A stretch of 10,905 nucleotides of DNA from Deinococcus indicus (lineage in GTDB: Bacteria; Deinococcota; Deinococci; Deinococcales; Deinococcaceae), in NCBI RefSeq assembly GCF_002198095.1, contig NZ_NHMK01000015.1, forward strand, positions 1-10,905. Direction: 5' to 3'. Below are positions 1 to 7,698 of the stretch, in pieces. The translations under genes and the position numbers were made by a program. The notes beneath the pieces are model-generated. The model ran no database searches. It was given only the letters and a program-made list of their open reading frames with translations, and was not told the DNA's origin. Every line of letters starts with the position of its first letter. Within the stretch, counting starts at the first letter, position 1.

Positions 1-7
1 GTCTCGG

Positions 8-490
8 TCAGGACTTTGTTTTGAACGCTTCCTTTGCGGCCTCATCGCCGCCAACGTGCCGGGGTCGAGGCCGTTGAGGCGTGAAGCCCGCCGCCCGTAG
101 GAATTCATAGGTGCGCCCGAGATGGACGGACAGTCCGTACTGCTGCTGAAGCCAGTCTTGAACGTCTTTACCGGACCAGACGATGCCCTGCTCGAAGTCA
201 GCGTGCAGTCGGGCGGCCAGGGTCTGTTGTTGCTCGGCGGTCAGGAGGCGGGGGGCGCCCTGGTTGACGTGACGCGCGTCACGGAGGCCAGCGAGCCCCT
301 GTTCGCGGTAGCGCTTGACCAGTCCGTAGACGGTGACCCGGTTGTACCGGGTCACCTGAAGGATCTCAGGTACAGGGCGTCCTTCTGCGAGGAGGGCGAA
401 GAGTTGGGCTCTGCGGCGTTCGACGGCACAGGTACTGGCCCGGTAGAGATGCCAGAAAGTGTCAGCGTCATGCGCCAGAGGGGCGGTCAG
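8..490 (-). CDS. IS630-family transposase, orfA (helix-turn-helix half)
   Basis: This encodes the DNA-binding N-terminal half of an IS630-type transposase. The clear part, read from 355 downwards, contains a homeodomain-like helix-turn-helix (VTVYGLVKRYREQGLAGL) followed by a second winged-helix-like segment (GKDVQDWLQQQYGLSVHLGR). The frame stays open upstream as far as 523 and the sequence there (residues such as FWHLYRAS and AVERRRAQLFALL) is clearly part of the protein. No ATG, GTG or TTG exists in that stretch; the nearest usable codon is CTG at 490, so the start is uncertain and GTG at 355 would cut off a conserved helix. The frame ends with TGA at 8-10. The catalytic DDE half is expected in a following frame off the window, as in IS630 elements split into orfA and orfB; the AAAACAAAG stretch just before the stop is a possible slippage site. 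Confidence 0.75.
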   Translation of the reverse strand: MTAPLAHDADTFWHLYRASTCAVERRRAQLFALLAEGRPVPEILQVTRYNRVTVYGLVKRYREQGLAGLRDARHVNQGAPRLLTAEQQQTLAARLHADFEQGIVWSGKDVQDWLQQQYGLSVHLGRTYEFLRAAGFTPQRPRPRHVGGDEAAKEAFKTKS

Positions 491-519
491 AGGGATCTGT
501 TTGATGCCGCAATTATAAT

Positions 520-537
520 CTATTTAATCGGAGTCCG
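520..537 (-). repeat. IS630 terminal inverted repeat (5' end)
   Basis: On the minus strand this reads CGGACTCCGATTAAATAG. It matches the plus-strand terminus at 10590-10607 at 17 of 18 positions, in inverted orientation. A TA dinucleotide abuts it at 538-539. This is the left counterpart of the element end that interrupts the lipoprotein gene at the other side of the window. Confidence 0.85.
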
Positions 538-558
538 TATCAGGCGTGACCGGAAACG

Positions 559-574
559 CTCAGCACCTGACACT
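559..574 (+). repeat. IS4 terminal repeat, copy A left end
   Basis: The sequence CTCAGCACCTGACACT is identical to the left end of copy B and to the complement of the right end at 2151-2166. With the next two bases (TC) copy A matches the right end over 18 bp, better than the left end of copy B itself, which has G in place of T at position 17. Confidence 0.85.
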
Positions 575-632
575 TCACGAGAAATGGCGTCCTGAACGCA
601 GTGCGACATGAAAAAGGGCGGTATCTGGGTCT

Positions 633-990
633 GTGACGAGCCCCGATACTGCCCGCTTCCATGCTGACACGTTGGCCACTTACCTGCACACTCGCTGGCC
701 ACACCGCCGTACGGACGCGCTCCGTCGTCTTGCCGAAGTGCTCCTGGCCGTGCTCCAGGCCGAGTCCACACTCCACCGCAAGATCGCGCTTCATCTGCCC
801 AGAGCAGCCACGCTGGAATCAAAAACCCGGACGGTGGCCCGCGTGTTTCACGACGCTCAGCTCACGCCGCAGGACGTCACAGACGTCCTGCTTCCCTTGC
901 TTCCCGACGGCAAGCTCAGCCTGATCATGGGCCGCACCACCTGGCACTACGGCCAGACGCCGCTGAACATCCTCGTCTTGGGCGTTCTGC
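633..990 (+). pseudogene. IS4-family transposase, N-terminal fragment with dead active site
   Basis: The GTG at 633 corresponds to the start used in copy B, and the two proteins run in parallel for about 119 residues. The fragment ends where copy B begins; the frame then runs into the terminal repeat of B and stops at 1043, adding about 17 foreign residues. The first catalytic aspartate, found in copy B in the motif LIMDRTTW, is glycine here (LIMGRTTW; GAC to GGC), so the protein would be inactive even if it were complete. The second Asp and the Glu are missing altogether. The product could at most bind element ends, which is inference. Confidence 0.85.
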
Positions 991-1006
991 CTCAGCACCT
1001 GACACT
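991..1006 (+). repeat. IS4 terminal inverted repeat, copy B left end
   Basis: CTCAGCACCTGACACT is a perfect 16-bp inverted match to 2151-2166 and marks the left boundary of copy B, directly abutting the truncated copy A. Confidence 0.85.
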
Positions 1007-1064
1007 GCACGAGAAATGGCGTCCTGAACGCAGTGCGACATGACAAAGGGCGGTATCTGGGTCT

Positions 1065-2165
1065 GTGACGATTCCCGATACTGCCCGCTTCCATGCTGAC
1101 ACGTTGGCCACCTACCTGCACACTCGTTGGCCACACCGCCGTACGGACGCGCTCCGTCGTCTTGCCGAAGTGCTCCTAGCCGTGCTCCAGGCCGAGTCCA
1201 CGCTTCACCGCAAGATCGCACTTCATCTCCCCAGATCAGCCACGTTGGAATCAAAAACCCGGACGGTGGCTCGCGTGTTTCACGACGCTCAGCTCACGCC
1301 ACAGGACGTCACAGACGTCCTGCTTCCCTTGCTGCCCGACGGCAAGCTCACCCTGATCATGGACCGCACCACGTGGCACTACGGCCAGACGCCGCTGAAC
1401 ATCCTCGTCTTGGGCGTTCTGCTTGGGGGCGCGGTGATTCCCCTCGTCTGGTCGATCCTGCCGCATCAAGGCAACAGTTGCACTGCTGCCCGAATCCTTC
1501 TTGTTGCACGCCTGCTCAAAGTACTCCCGGCTCGACGGTGGGCCGTGTTGATCGCAGATCGGGAGTTCGTGGGGCGCGAGTGGTGCTCGTTCCTGCGCTG
1601 GAAACGCATCCGGCAGTGTATCCGCATCCGGGGGAACACCAGAATCGAGGATGAACTGGTGCGAGACCTGTTCACGACGCTGCAACCGGGACAGGTGCGC
1701 ACCCTGTTTGAGCGGACGTGGGTCTATGGGGGCTGGATGCACGTGGTCATCACCCTGTCCCCTGCGGGGGACAGGGTGATCGTGGCCTCAGATTTGCCCG
1801 TCCTGGATGTGTTGCGGACCTATCGGCTCAGGTGGGCGATTGAATCGGCGTTCTCCGCGTTGAAAGGTCGCGGGCTGAATCTGGAGGCCACGCACATGAC
1901 GGCTCCAGAGCGCATCTCTCGGCTCTTTGGCCTGCTCTGTATCGCGCTGGCCTGGATGACGCGGATCGGCGCGCAGCGGACAGAAACTCACGCCCCTCGG
2001 CAGGACAAGCGTGGGCGAGCGGTCGTGAGCGTGACGCGGATCGGGTGGCAGATCCTGAGTCAAGCGGCACGGTGGGGCGGCGAGGTCTTCCGGGACTGTC
2101 TGCGGCTCCTCGGAATGCCGTTCCCAACCGCCAGCACGTCAGTTTCCCGAAGTGTCAGGTGCTGA
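1065..2165 (+). CDS. IS4-family DDE transposase, intact
   Basis: This 366-residue protein is the transposase that cuts and joins the ends of copy B. The three catalytic acidic residues of the family are present: D100 in LIMDRTTW, D165 in LIADREFVG, and E260 in the YREK-type signature YRLRWAIESAFSALKGRG, where Y253, R256, E260 and K267 are in the expected order. Length is usual for short IS4 members. The GTG start is supported by the equivalent start in copy A and an upstream purine-rich stretch. Nothing suggests loss of function, so copy B may be active. The last residues and the stop are encoded by the right terminal repeat. The gene has no visible link to the downstream operon. Confidence 0.92.
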   Translation: MTIPDTARFHADTLATYLHTRWPHRRTDALRRLAEVLLAVLQAESTLHRKIALHLPRSATLESKTRTVARVFHDAQLTPQDVTDVLLPLLPDGKLTLIMDRTTWHYGQTPLNILVLGVLLGGAVIPLVWSILPHQGNSCTAARILLVARLLKVLPARRWAVLIADREFVGREWCSFLRWKRIRQCIRIRGNTRIEDELVRDLFTTLQPGQVRTLFERTWVYGGWMHVVITLSPAGDRVIVASDLPVLDVLRTYRLRWAIESAFSALKGRGLNLEATHMTAPERISRLFGLLCIALAWMTRIGAQRTETHAPRQDKRGRAVVSVTRIGWQILSQAARWGGEVFRDCLRLLGMPFPTASTSVSRSVRC

Positions 2166-2166
2166 G
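2151..2166 (-). repeat. IS4 terminal inverted repeat, copy B right end
   Basis: The complement of this stretch is CTCAGCACCTGACACT, matching both left ends at 559 and 991. The transposase stop codon TGA (2163-2165) lies inside it. Confidence 0.85.
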
Positions 2167-2376
2167 GAAGCTGTGGCATGCCTCATCTTAAAAAGCCCAC
2201 ATGGCGTAAGTAAATACCGGGTCAGTTTCTGAAATATCGAACTTGGACTGTTCACGCACTTGAAGCTTTTGCCCAACTGGACGCAATAAAATCGATGAAG
2301 GTTTGAGCCGAAATCAACAATTTTTCTCTTGGTTCTATGCCTAGACAAGCGTCGGCCTACGCTCAGATCCAAGAAG

Positions 2377-2620
2377 CTACGTAGCCGACCGGTTCATCGG
2401 GGGCGATGAGCAATGGAATCCCCTGGCAGGTCGGTGATCAGGCCACTCGGAGTTCCGCATGACGTTGAATTCGGCGGGTAGGGCGCGGCGGAGGCGCTCC
2501 AAGGCGTCCGTCAGGCGCGCGTACTTCGCCTGGATGGTGGGCCGGAGGATGAGGCGGCCTCCATGCTGACGGTAGACGGGATGGTGGTCGTCATCCTTCC
2601 AGCGGCCTGTGGGCCGCGCC
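2377..2620 (-). pseudogene. Possible C-terminal remnant of an unknown gene
   Basis: On the minus strand, from about 2620 down to 2405, the frame shows a coding-like pattern: nearly all third positions are G or C while second positions are mixed, and the translation looks like ordinary protein (for example RLILRPTIQAKYARLTDALE). The frame stops at 2377. No canonical start or ribosome-binding site stands in front of the coding-like part; the frame runs on upstream through the hairpin at 2682-2710 to a TTG at 2736, where composition no longer looks like protein. I read it as the surviving end of a gene whose 5' part was lost. The family is not recognised. Chance open frame in GC-rich DNA is the alternative. 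Confidence 0.3.
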
Positions 2621-2681
2621 TCCAGGCCAACCAGCCTGGATTCGGCGCGTGACCCGAGCGGCCTGAGCGGGGGAGAGGCGT

Positions 2682-2710
2682 CACCCCTGACCCGTAGCGG
2701 GTCAGGGGTG
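2682..2710 (+). promoter_or_regulatory. Strong hairpin upstream of the GHKL ATPase gene
   Basis: CACCCCTGACCCG (2682-2694) pairs perfectly with CGGGTCAGGGGTG (2698-2710) around a TAG loop, a 13-bp stem. It lies 34 bases before the ATG at 2745, upstream of the Shine-Dalgarno AAGGAG (2735-2740). No T-run follows, so a classic intrinsic terminator is not evident. It shares GCGTCACCCC at its 5' side with the hairpin before the AAA+ gene. Possible roles are attenuation, mRNA end protection or binding of a protein. Confidence 0.75.
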
Positions 2711-2744
2711 CTCGTGCGGCAGCGCCCCGGCGCCAAGGAGACCC

Positions 2745-4493
2745 ATGATTCAACCCACTACCCGCACCCGGTCCTTCGCAGTCAGCAAAGGCATCATCGT
2801 CCACCTCATTAAGTCCCAGGCGGGAAGCCTCGGCAAGGCCCTGATGGAATCTGTGATGAACGGTATTGACGCGGGTGCCACCCGCATCGACATCACCCTG
2901 GACCGCAAGGGGTACACCGTGCAGGACAACGGGCACGGTTTTCAGACCGTCACTGACATCGAGCGGTACTTCGAGGAGTTCGGGTTCGACCACACGACCG
3001 AAGAAGAAGCGGGACGGCGGCAATTCGGGCAGTTCGGCCTCGGGCGTGGCCAGCAGTGGAACTGGGCTCATACGCTGTGGCGCACCCGAACCTTCGAGAT
3101 GCACGTCGACATCCGCGCCTCCGGCCTGGACTACACGCTCCACGAAGGCCTCCCCGACGAGCCCGGCACCACCATCACCGGCACCTTCTATGAAGCCATC
3201 AGCACGCAGGAGGTCCTCACGCACGTCAAGCACCTCGGCGAGCTGGTCAAGTACAGCCCTGTGCCCGTGTTCGTCAACGGCCAAGACGTCACCACCCACC
3301 CGGATTCGGTGCGCACGTGGACGCACACGACCGACGAGGCGTGGATTCAGGCGAAAGAGCATGGGCCCCTGCGGGTCTACAACATGGGCATGTTCGTGGT
3401 GGAGATCCCCCCGCACCGCGCCGGCTGCTCCGGCACGGTCGTCACGAAGCCCGGCTCGGCCCTCACGCTGAACATGGCCCGCAACGACATCCTCGACAAC
3501 GAGGACGGCCTCTGGCGGCGCCTCAAGAAGCTCCTCAAAGACATCGGGGACGAGCGCACCCGCACCAGTGCGCGCGTGTCCGAGTCCGACCTGAGGCGCT
3601 TCACCGCGCAGGTGGCCGTCTATGACGCTGACTTCACCCAGTACCAGAAGCTCCGGCTGTTCACGGACGCGGCGGGCAAGGGCCTCACCATCACCAAGCT
3701 CATCACGAGCCTGCGTGAGACGGGCGTCCTGACCCTCCACAGCGCCGAGCACGCCACCCTGAGTCGGCGCGCGGTGGAAAACCGCATGGCGACCGTGCTC
3801 GAACCGAAAACGCTCGAGCGCTGGCATGTCGAAACCCTGGGAGAACTGGTCGAACTGCTCGAGCGGTACTCCAGCCACGCAGGGCGGTTCGGTCAGTACG
3901 ACGGCATGCGGCACGCGGAGGTCCTCGCCCAGGTTCGCGTGGAGCCGAACCTGCCGCACGCAGTCCCGGAACTCCGGGGCTTTTTCACGCTGAACGCGAC
4001 CGTCAAGGGCTACCCGAAACTCATCCTCGACGGCCTCCGTGAGGTGTCACGCGACGTGCAGTTCGCCGTCTGGACGTACCGTGGCGGCCGCTATGGCCGC
4101 TCGGGGCCCTTCCGCGAGTACAGCCTGAAGGCGGGTCAGAGCGACGTCGCGGACGTCTGGACGGACGGCCAGCAGTACCTGGCCGTGCACGAGGACCGGC
4201 TGAGCGGCGCCGGCACCGCGCGGGACGTTGAACTGATCATCCTGGATACCCTGACCACCCTCCTCCCCGGGCGCAACAGCATGACCGAAGTGCCGGACGA
4301 CTCCACGGCAGAAGACCTGATGCATGTCCTGCGCGCGACCCCGAGACTCACGGAGTGGACGTTCCAGGTGATCCGGCACGTGGCGCAGGAAGGCCTGCGA
4401 CAGGGGGTCAAGGTACCGCACCGGCTGCTGCAGGTGCTGGGCCAGGCGGAGCGCCTGGATGATCAGGCACAGCGCGAACCGGCCCTCAACTGA
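2745..4493 (+). CDS. GHKL (HSP90/MutL-like) ATPase
   Basis: This 582-residue protein has the ATP-binding Bergerat fold shared by HSP90, MutL, gyrase B and MORC proteins. The N box is ALMESVMNGIDAGA (E35 as catalytic base, N39 for magnesium, D42). The G1 box is DNGHGF (61-66), the G2 region is FGQFGLGRG (94-102) with its glycine-rich ATP lid, and GTTITG (141-146) is the expected third motif. A segment ending in PVPVFVNGQDV (about 172-182) fits the S5-like transducer domain that follows in this superfamily, and NMARNDILDN (about 244-253) resembles its end. Residues from about 330 to 582 match nothing I recognise. ATP binding should drive N-terminal dimer clamping. The start has a good AAGGAG four bases upstream. 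The gene stands first in the plus-strand series and 81 bases before the AAA+ gene, suggesting a joint function. It is too short and has the wrong C-terminus for a canonical HtpG or MutL. Confidence 0.85.
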   Translation: MIQPTTRTRSFAVSKGIIVHLIKSQAGSLGKALMESVMNGIDAGATRIDITLDRKGYTVQDNGHGFQTVTDIERYFEEFGFDHTTEEEAGRRQFGQFGLGRGQQWNWAHTLWRTRTFEMHVDIRASGLDYTLHEGLPDEPGTTITGTFYEAISTQEVLTHVKHLGELVKYSPVPVFVNGQDVTTHPDSVRTWTHTTDEAWIQAKEHGPLRVYNMGMFVVEIPPHRAGCSGTVVTKPGSALTLNMARNDILDNEDGLWRRLKKLLKDIGDERTRTSARVSESDLRRFTAQVAVYDADFTQYQKLRLFTDAAGKGLTITKLITSLRETGVLTLHSAEHATLSRRAVENRMATVLEPKTLERWHVETLGELVELLERYSSHAGRFGQYDGMRHAEVLAQVRVEPNLPHAVPELRGFFTLNATVKGYPKLILDGLREVSRDVQFAVWTYRGGRYGRSGPFREYSLKAGQSDVADVWTDGQQYLAVHEDRLSGAGTARDVELIILDTLTTLLPGRNSMTEVPDDSTAEDLMHVLRATPRLTEWTFQVIRHVAQEGLRQGVKVPHRLLQVLGQAERLDDQAQREPALN

Positions 4494-4534
4494 GCCGCCG
4501 CCCGGAGCTGATCCTGCCCAGCTGGAGGAAGCGT

Positions 4535-4563
4535 CACCCCGAACTCCTGACGGATTCGGGGTG
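4535..4563 (+). promoter_or_regulatory. Hairpin between GHKL and AAA+ genes
   Basis: CACCCCGAA (4535-4543) pairs with TTCGGGGTG (4555-4563); inside it TCC pairs with GGA around a TGAC loop, with one bulged C, giving 12 base pairs. It ends only 11 bases before the ATG at 4575. A GGAGGAA stretch lies just 5' of the stem (4524-4530), and between stem and ATG only weak AGGGCAGG is left as a ribosome site, so the stem may bring the GGAGGAA close to the start or limit translation. The 5' side GCGTCACCCC is identical to the hairpin at 2682. Confidence 0.7.
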
Positions 4564-4574
4564 CCAGGGCAGGC

Positions 4575-6152
<1,578 letters not shown>

Positions 6153-6319
6153 GGTGAGATCACTGTTCTTCCAAACATTGGATTGTTGGGATCATGCGGT
6201 CTGGTTATTGGCAATGCCACTGCGAATACTGTCTTCGGTTTGTCGAGGGTTCCCGCGTCTTTAGCGAAATGAGCGGCAGCCCGTCTACTCTGATTTTCAA
6301 ATGCAAATACATTGTCAAC

Positions 6320-6364
6320 TAATTAATCAAGATCAGACCTGATCTAAATATGAGTGATTAATTA
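6320..6364. promoter_or_regulatory. Nested inverted repeats, possible operator
   Basis: Outer arms TAATTAATC and GATTAATTA are perfect over 9 bp and enclose the 7-bp dyad AGATCAG-AC-CTGATCT at 6330-6345. Two nested symmetric sites of this size suggest binding of dimeric regulators or a small origin-like structure. The surroundings are the most AT-rich part of the window. Confidence 0.5.
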
Positions 6365-6430
6365 ATTTAATTTATTGATTTCTAAGCATGTCACATGTGC
6401 AACAGGGGAATACGGAAATGAATATAAAGA

Positions 6431-6456
6431 GGGTGGTCAAAATTATTTGACCACCC
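6431..6456 (+). promoter_or_regulatory. Perfect hairpin in the leader of the lipoprotein gene
   Basis: GGGTGGTCAAA (6431-6441) pairs perfectly with TTTGACCACCC (6446-6456) around ATTA, 40 bases before the ATG at 6497. An alternative 5-bp stem CCCGT/ACGGG (6454-6458, 6466-6470) overlaps its right arm and would exclude it. No T-run follows, so a terminator on the plus strand is unlikely; an mRNA leader structure or protein site is more plausible. Confidence 0.6.
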
Positions 6457-6496
6457 GTCACCAAAACGGGCCATATTTACCAACACAGGAGCAACT

Positions 6497-7042
6497 ATGA
6501 AACGTTCTGCATTCCTTATTCTCACACTTGGACTAGCTTCTTGCGGCGTTAAAAACGTTGCGCCTGAACTCACTGCGGATGCGGGCGAATCTCGCCAGTA
6601 TCTCTTTGACCCCTCAACGGGAGAAATCAAATCCGCATCGGGCGTGGGCGAATTGGGATACAACATCACCAGTTGCCTCATCACAATCGCGTATGCTCAT
6701 ATGTCTTCAACAGTTCCTGGAAGTGTCAAGGTTAACGGCACGGCAACATGCCCGCCATCAAGCGAGCCTTACGTTCTACAGCTCACTACCGTCCTAGAAA
6801 AATGTAATGATAGTATGGGATATGTGTGTTACGCCTATAAAACTGGCACAACAACCGGCAAAACCGTCGGTTCTTCTGGAGCCAGCTGGTTTAACGAGCA
6901 TATGAACTCATTTGCGCAGTGCTACGCTTCGGCGTATTTCAGGGGCCGAGTTATTATTAAAGCATTTAAGCCAGATGGAGTATCAATCGCGGTGCCTTTG
7001 GTTGAGCCGGTCGGCTATATTAACTGGGTTCAGTGCCCTTAA
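6497..7042 (+). CDS. Cysteine-rich lipoprotein of unknown function
   Basis: The 181-residue product starts with a lipoprotein signal peptide: MKRS, a hydrophobic stretch, then the lipobox LASC with lipidated C16, so the mature protein should be anchored outside the cytoplasmic membrane. Besides C16 there are six cysteines (60, 85, 103, 111, 142, 180), an even number that could form three disulfides. The body is rich in Thr, Ser, Gly and Tyr and looks beta-stranded; no family is recognised. The ATG has AGGAG five bases upstream (6487-6491). Codon use and GC content are clearly lower than in the ATPase genes, and the gene sits in the AT-rich island between the AAA+ and CobT-like genes, pointing to separate acquisition. 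Confidence 0.8.
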   Translation: MKRSAFLILTLGLASCGVKNVAPELTADAGESRQYLFDPSTGEIKSASGVGELGYNITSCLITIAYAHMSSTVPGSVKVNGTATCPPSSEPYVLQLTTVLEKCNDSMGYVCYAYKTGTTTGKTVGSSGASWFNEHMNSFAQCYASAYFRGRVIIKAFKPDGVSIAVPLVEPVGYINWVQCP

Positions 7043-7059
7043 AATTATTGATCTAGAAA

Positions 7060-7087
7060 GCGGCCGGGCATTCGGCTGCGTATACGC
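7060..7087 (+). promoter_or_regulatory. Hairpin and palindrome between the two island genes
   Basis: GCGGCCG (7060-7066) pairs with CGGCTGC (7073-7079) with one G-U pair around GGCATT, and the perfect palindrome GCGTATACGC (7078-7087) overlaps its end. It lies 17 bases after the lipoprotein stop and just before the Shine-Dalgarno of the next gene. It may be a weak terminator or an mRNA processing site; no T-run follows. Confidence 0.4.
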
Positions 7088-7101
7088 CTTCAGGAAGGAT
7101 C

Positions 7102-7587
7102 ATGACCACACCATATCTAGAACGAGCGCGGCAAGCGATGAGCCGACTCGAGCAACAATTGCCCAGGCTCGACGATGTCGCCCTTAGCAGACTGACTACC
7201 ATTCTCGAAGCGGCCGAACACTTTGCGGATTCACTTGCTTCGCTTGAAAGGGATCATCAAGAACGGACGACGGCTGATAGACAGATTGCGTCTTCAGCTG
7301 AAGATCTCCTGCAGGCTGCTGCAGCACTCTATGATCATTTAGGAACACCAATGTCAATGCGGATTGCGCGGCAAAATATTGAGATTGTTGAAGAGCAGGT
7401 AGAAAAAGCTTTCGTGGCTATCCTCAATGTTATGGATTTCCAAGATCCATCGTGGGCACCAGTTACAGCAGCTCATCTCAATCTTGGTTTTGAAGTCATC
7501 GCAGCAAGACGATATATATTGCGTGGCTACGCGCGGTTTGGCCCCAATTCATTGCCAGATATGAACCTCTTCCCTCAATTACCTTAA
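7102..7587 (+). CDS. Small helical protein of unknown function
   Basis: The 161-residue product has no signal peptide or membrane segment and should be cytoplasmic. The sequence is rich in Ala, Leu, Glu, Gln and Arg with heptad-like spacing in residues 5 to 75 and again around 105 to 130, so alpha-helical bundles or a coiled coil are likely; the C-terminus (PDMNLFPQLP) looks extended. No family is recognised. The start is supported by AGGAAGG at 7092-7098. It follows the lipoprotein by 59 bases on the same strand and shares its lower GC content, so the two were probably gained together. A link to the ATPase system is unproven. Confidence 0.7.
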   Translation: MTTPYLERARQAMSRLEQQLPRLDDVALSRLTTILEAAEHFADSLASLERDHQERTTADRQIASSAEDLLQAAAALYDHLGTPMSMRIARQNIEIVEEQVEKAFVAILNVMDFQDPSWAPVTAAHLNLGFEVIAARRYILRGYARFGPNSLPDMNLFPQLP

Positions 7588-7673
7588 CCACGATGATTCA
7601 CCTGAAGCTAGGCACTGGTAAAGATTGCGAGTAGTGCGTCCAATCTGAGCCATCTTGATAGGAACTGAACATC

Positions 7674-7696
7674 ACCCTCCAGGTCAACTGGAGGGT
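7674..7696 (+). promoter_or_regulatory. Hairpin covering the ribosome site of the CobT-like gene
   Basis: ACCCTCCAG (7674-7682) pairs perfectly with CTGGAGGGT (7688-7696) around GTCAA. The right arm contains GGAGGG, the only good Shine-Dalgarno for the gene at 7699, so the stem would mask it in the mRNA. This suggests that translation of the gene is restrained unless the stem opens. It is the third of four similar hairpins placed just before genes in this window. Confidence 0.65.
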
Positions 7697-7698
7697 TC

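Larger units (their letters stand above)
1..537 (-). mobile_element. IS630-family element, left partial copy (5' end)
   Basis: This is the transposase-5' end of an IS630/Tc1-type element read on the minus strand; the rest lies off the left edge. Its outer terminus starts CGGACTCCGATTAA (minus strand, from 537) and is followed by a TA at 538-539, the dinucleotide target of this family. The opposite terminus of the same element type is found at 10590 in inverted form, which fixes the boundary. The minus-strand hexamer TATAAT at 512-517 is a plausible -10 box for the transposase, with no good -35 inside the element. The 19 bp between TA and the next element (540-558) are unexplained host sequence. 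Confidence 0.85.
559..990 (+). mobile_element. IS4-family element copy A, truncated
   Basis: These are the first 432 bp of the same element that follows immediately as copy B. The two stretches align base for base in length (559-990 against 991-1422) with scattered substitutions. Copy A has the left terminal repeat but no right end: it stops after a TTCTGC and the left end of copy B begins at once. The remaining part of copy A is not found after copy B, so B was not simply inserted into an intact A; a deletion or recombination must have followed. The left flank (GACCGGAAACG) and the flank to the right of copy B (GAAGCTGTGG) do not form a target duplication. Confidence 0.85.
991..2166 (+). mobile_element. 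IS4-family insertion sequence copy B, full length
   Basis: This is a 1176-bp element bounded by 16-bp perfect terminal inverted repeats CTCAGCACCTGACACT (991-1006) and its complement (2151-2166). It carries one transposase gene whose stop codon lies inside the right repeat. A ribosome-binding AAAGGG-type stretch lies shortly before the GTG start. No direct target duplication is visible: the left flank is the interior of copy A and the right flank is unrelated sequence. Confidence 0.9.
2167..2744. other. Intergenic region with coding remnant and inverted repeats
   Basis: No intact gene is seen here. The first part (about 2175-2345) is AT-richer than its surroundings and has no convincing coding pattern. 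An imperfect inverted repeat follows: GTCGGCCTACG (2351-2361) against CGTAGCCGAC (2380-2389), differing by one bulged C. Next comes a minus-strand coding remnant (listed separately). Two hairpins precede the GHKL gene: a 7-bp perfect stem TCCAGGC/GCCTGGA (2621-2627, 2634-2640) and the strong 13-bp stem at 2682-2710. A promoter for the downstream gene must lie in this stretch or further upstream, but I find no good -35/-10 pair. Confidence 0.6.
6153..6496. other. AT-rich regulatory-looking intergenic region
   Basis: No gene is seen on either strand. Composition falls from GC-rich to about 28% G+C over 6301-6360. Dyad-symmetric sites cluster here: TAATTAATC (6320-6328) with GATTAATTA (6356-6364) as outer arms, AGATCAG-AC-CTGATCT (6330-6345) nested inside, and the palindrome CACATGTG (6392-6399). 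A perfect 11-bp hairpin follows at 6431-6456. The likely function is promoter and operator for the lipoprotein gene at 6497. TATAAA at 6422-6427 could serve as a -10 box, but I find no strong -35. Confidence 0.55.

Noticed and set aside
122..595. 157-codon plus-strand open frame at the left edge
   Set aside because: It is the complement of the IS630 orfA and crosses the element's end.
2511..3959. 482-codon minus-strand open frame
   Set aside because: It is antisense to the GHKL gene, whose motifs are complete; composition (Val, Glu, Asp, His, Gly) mirrors the sense codons.
6385..6402. Possible Deinococcus radiation/desiccation response motif around ATGTCACATGT
   Set aside because: It shares only the ATGTCA core with the known 17-bp palindrome; symmetry and flanks do not fit well enough.
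6431..6456. Intrinsic terminator of the AAA+ gene
   Set aside because: The stem is perfect but lies almost 280 bases after the stop and has no T-run; a leader structure of the next gene fits better.
6391..6684. 97-codon minus-strand open frame
   Set aside because: It overlaps the signal peptide region of the lipoprotein and has no ribosome site.
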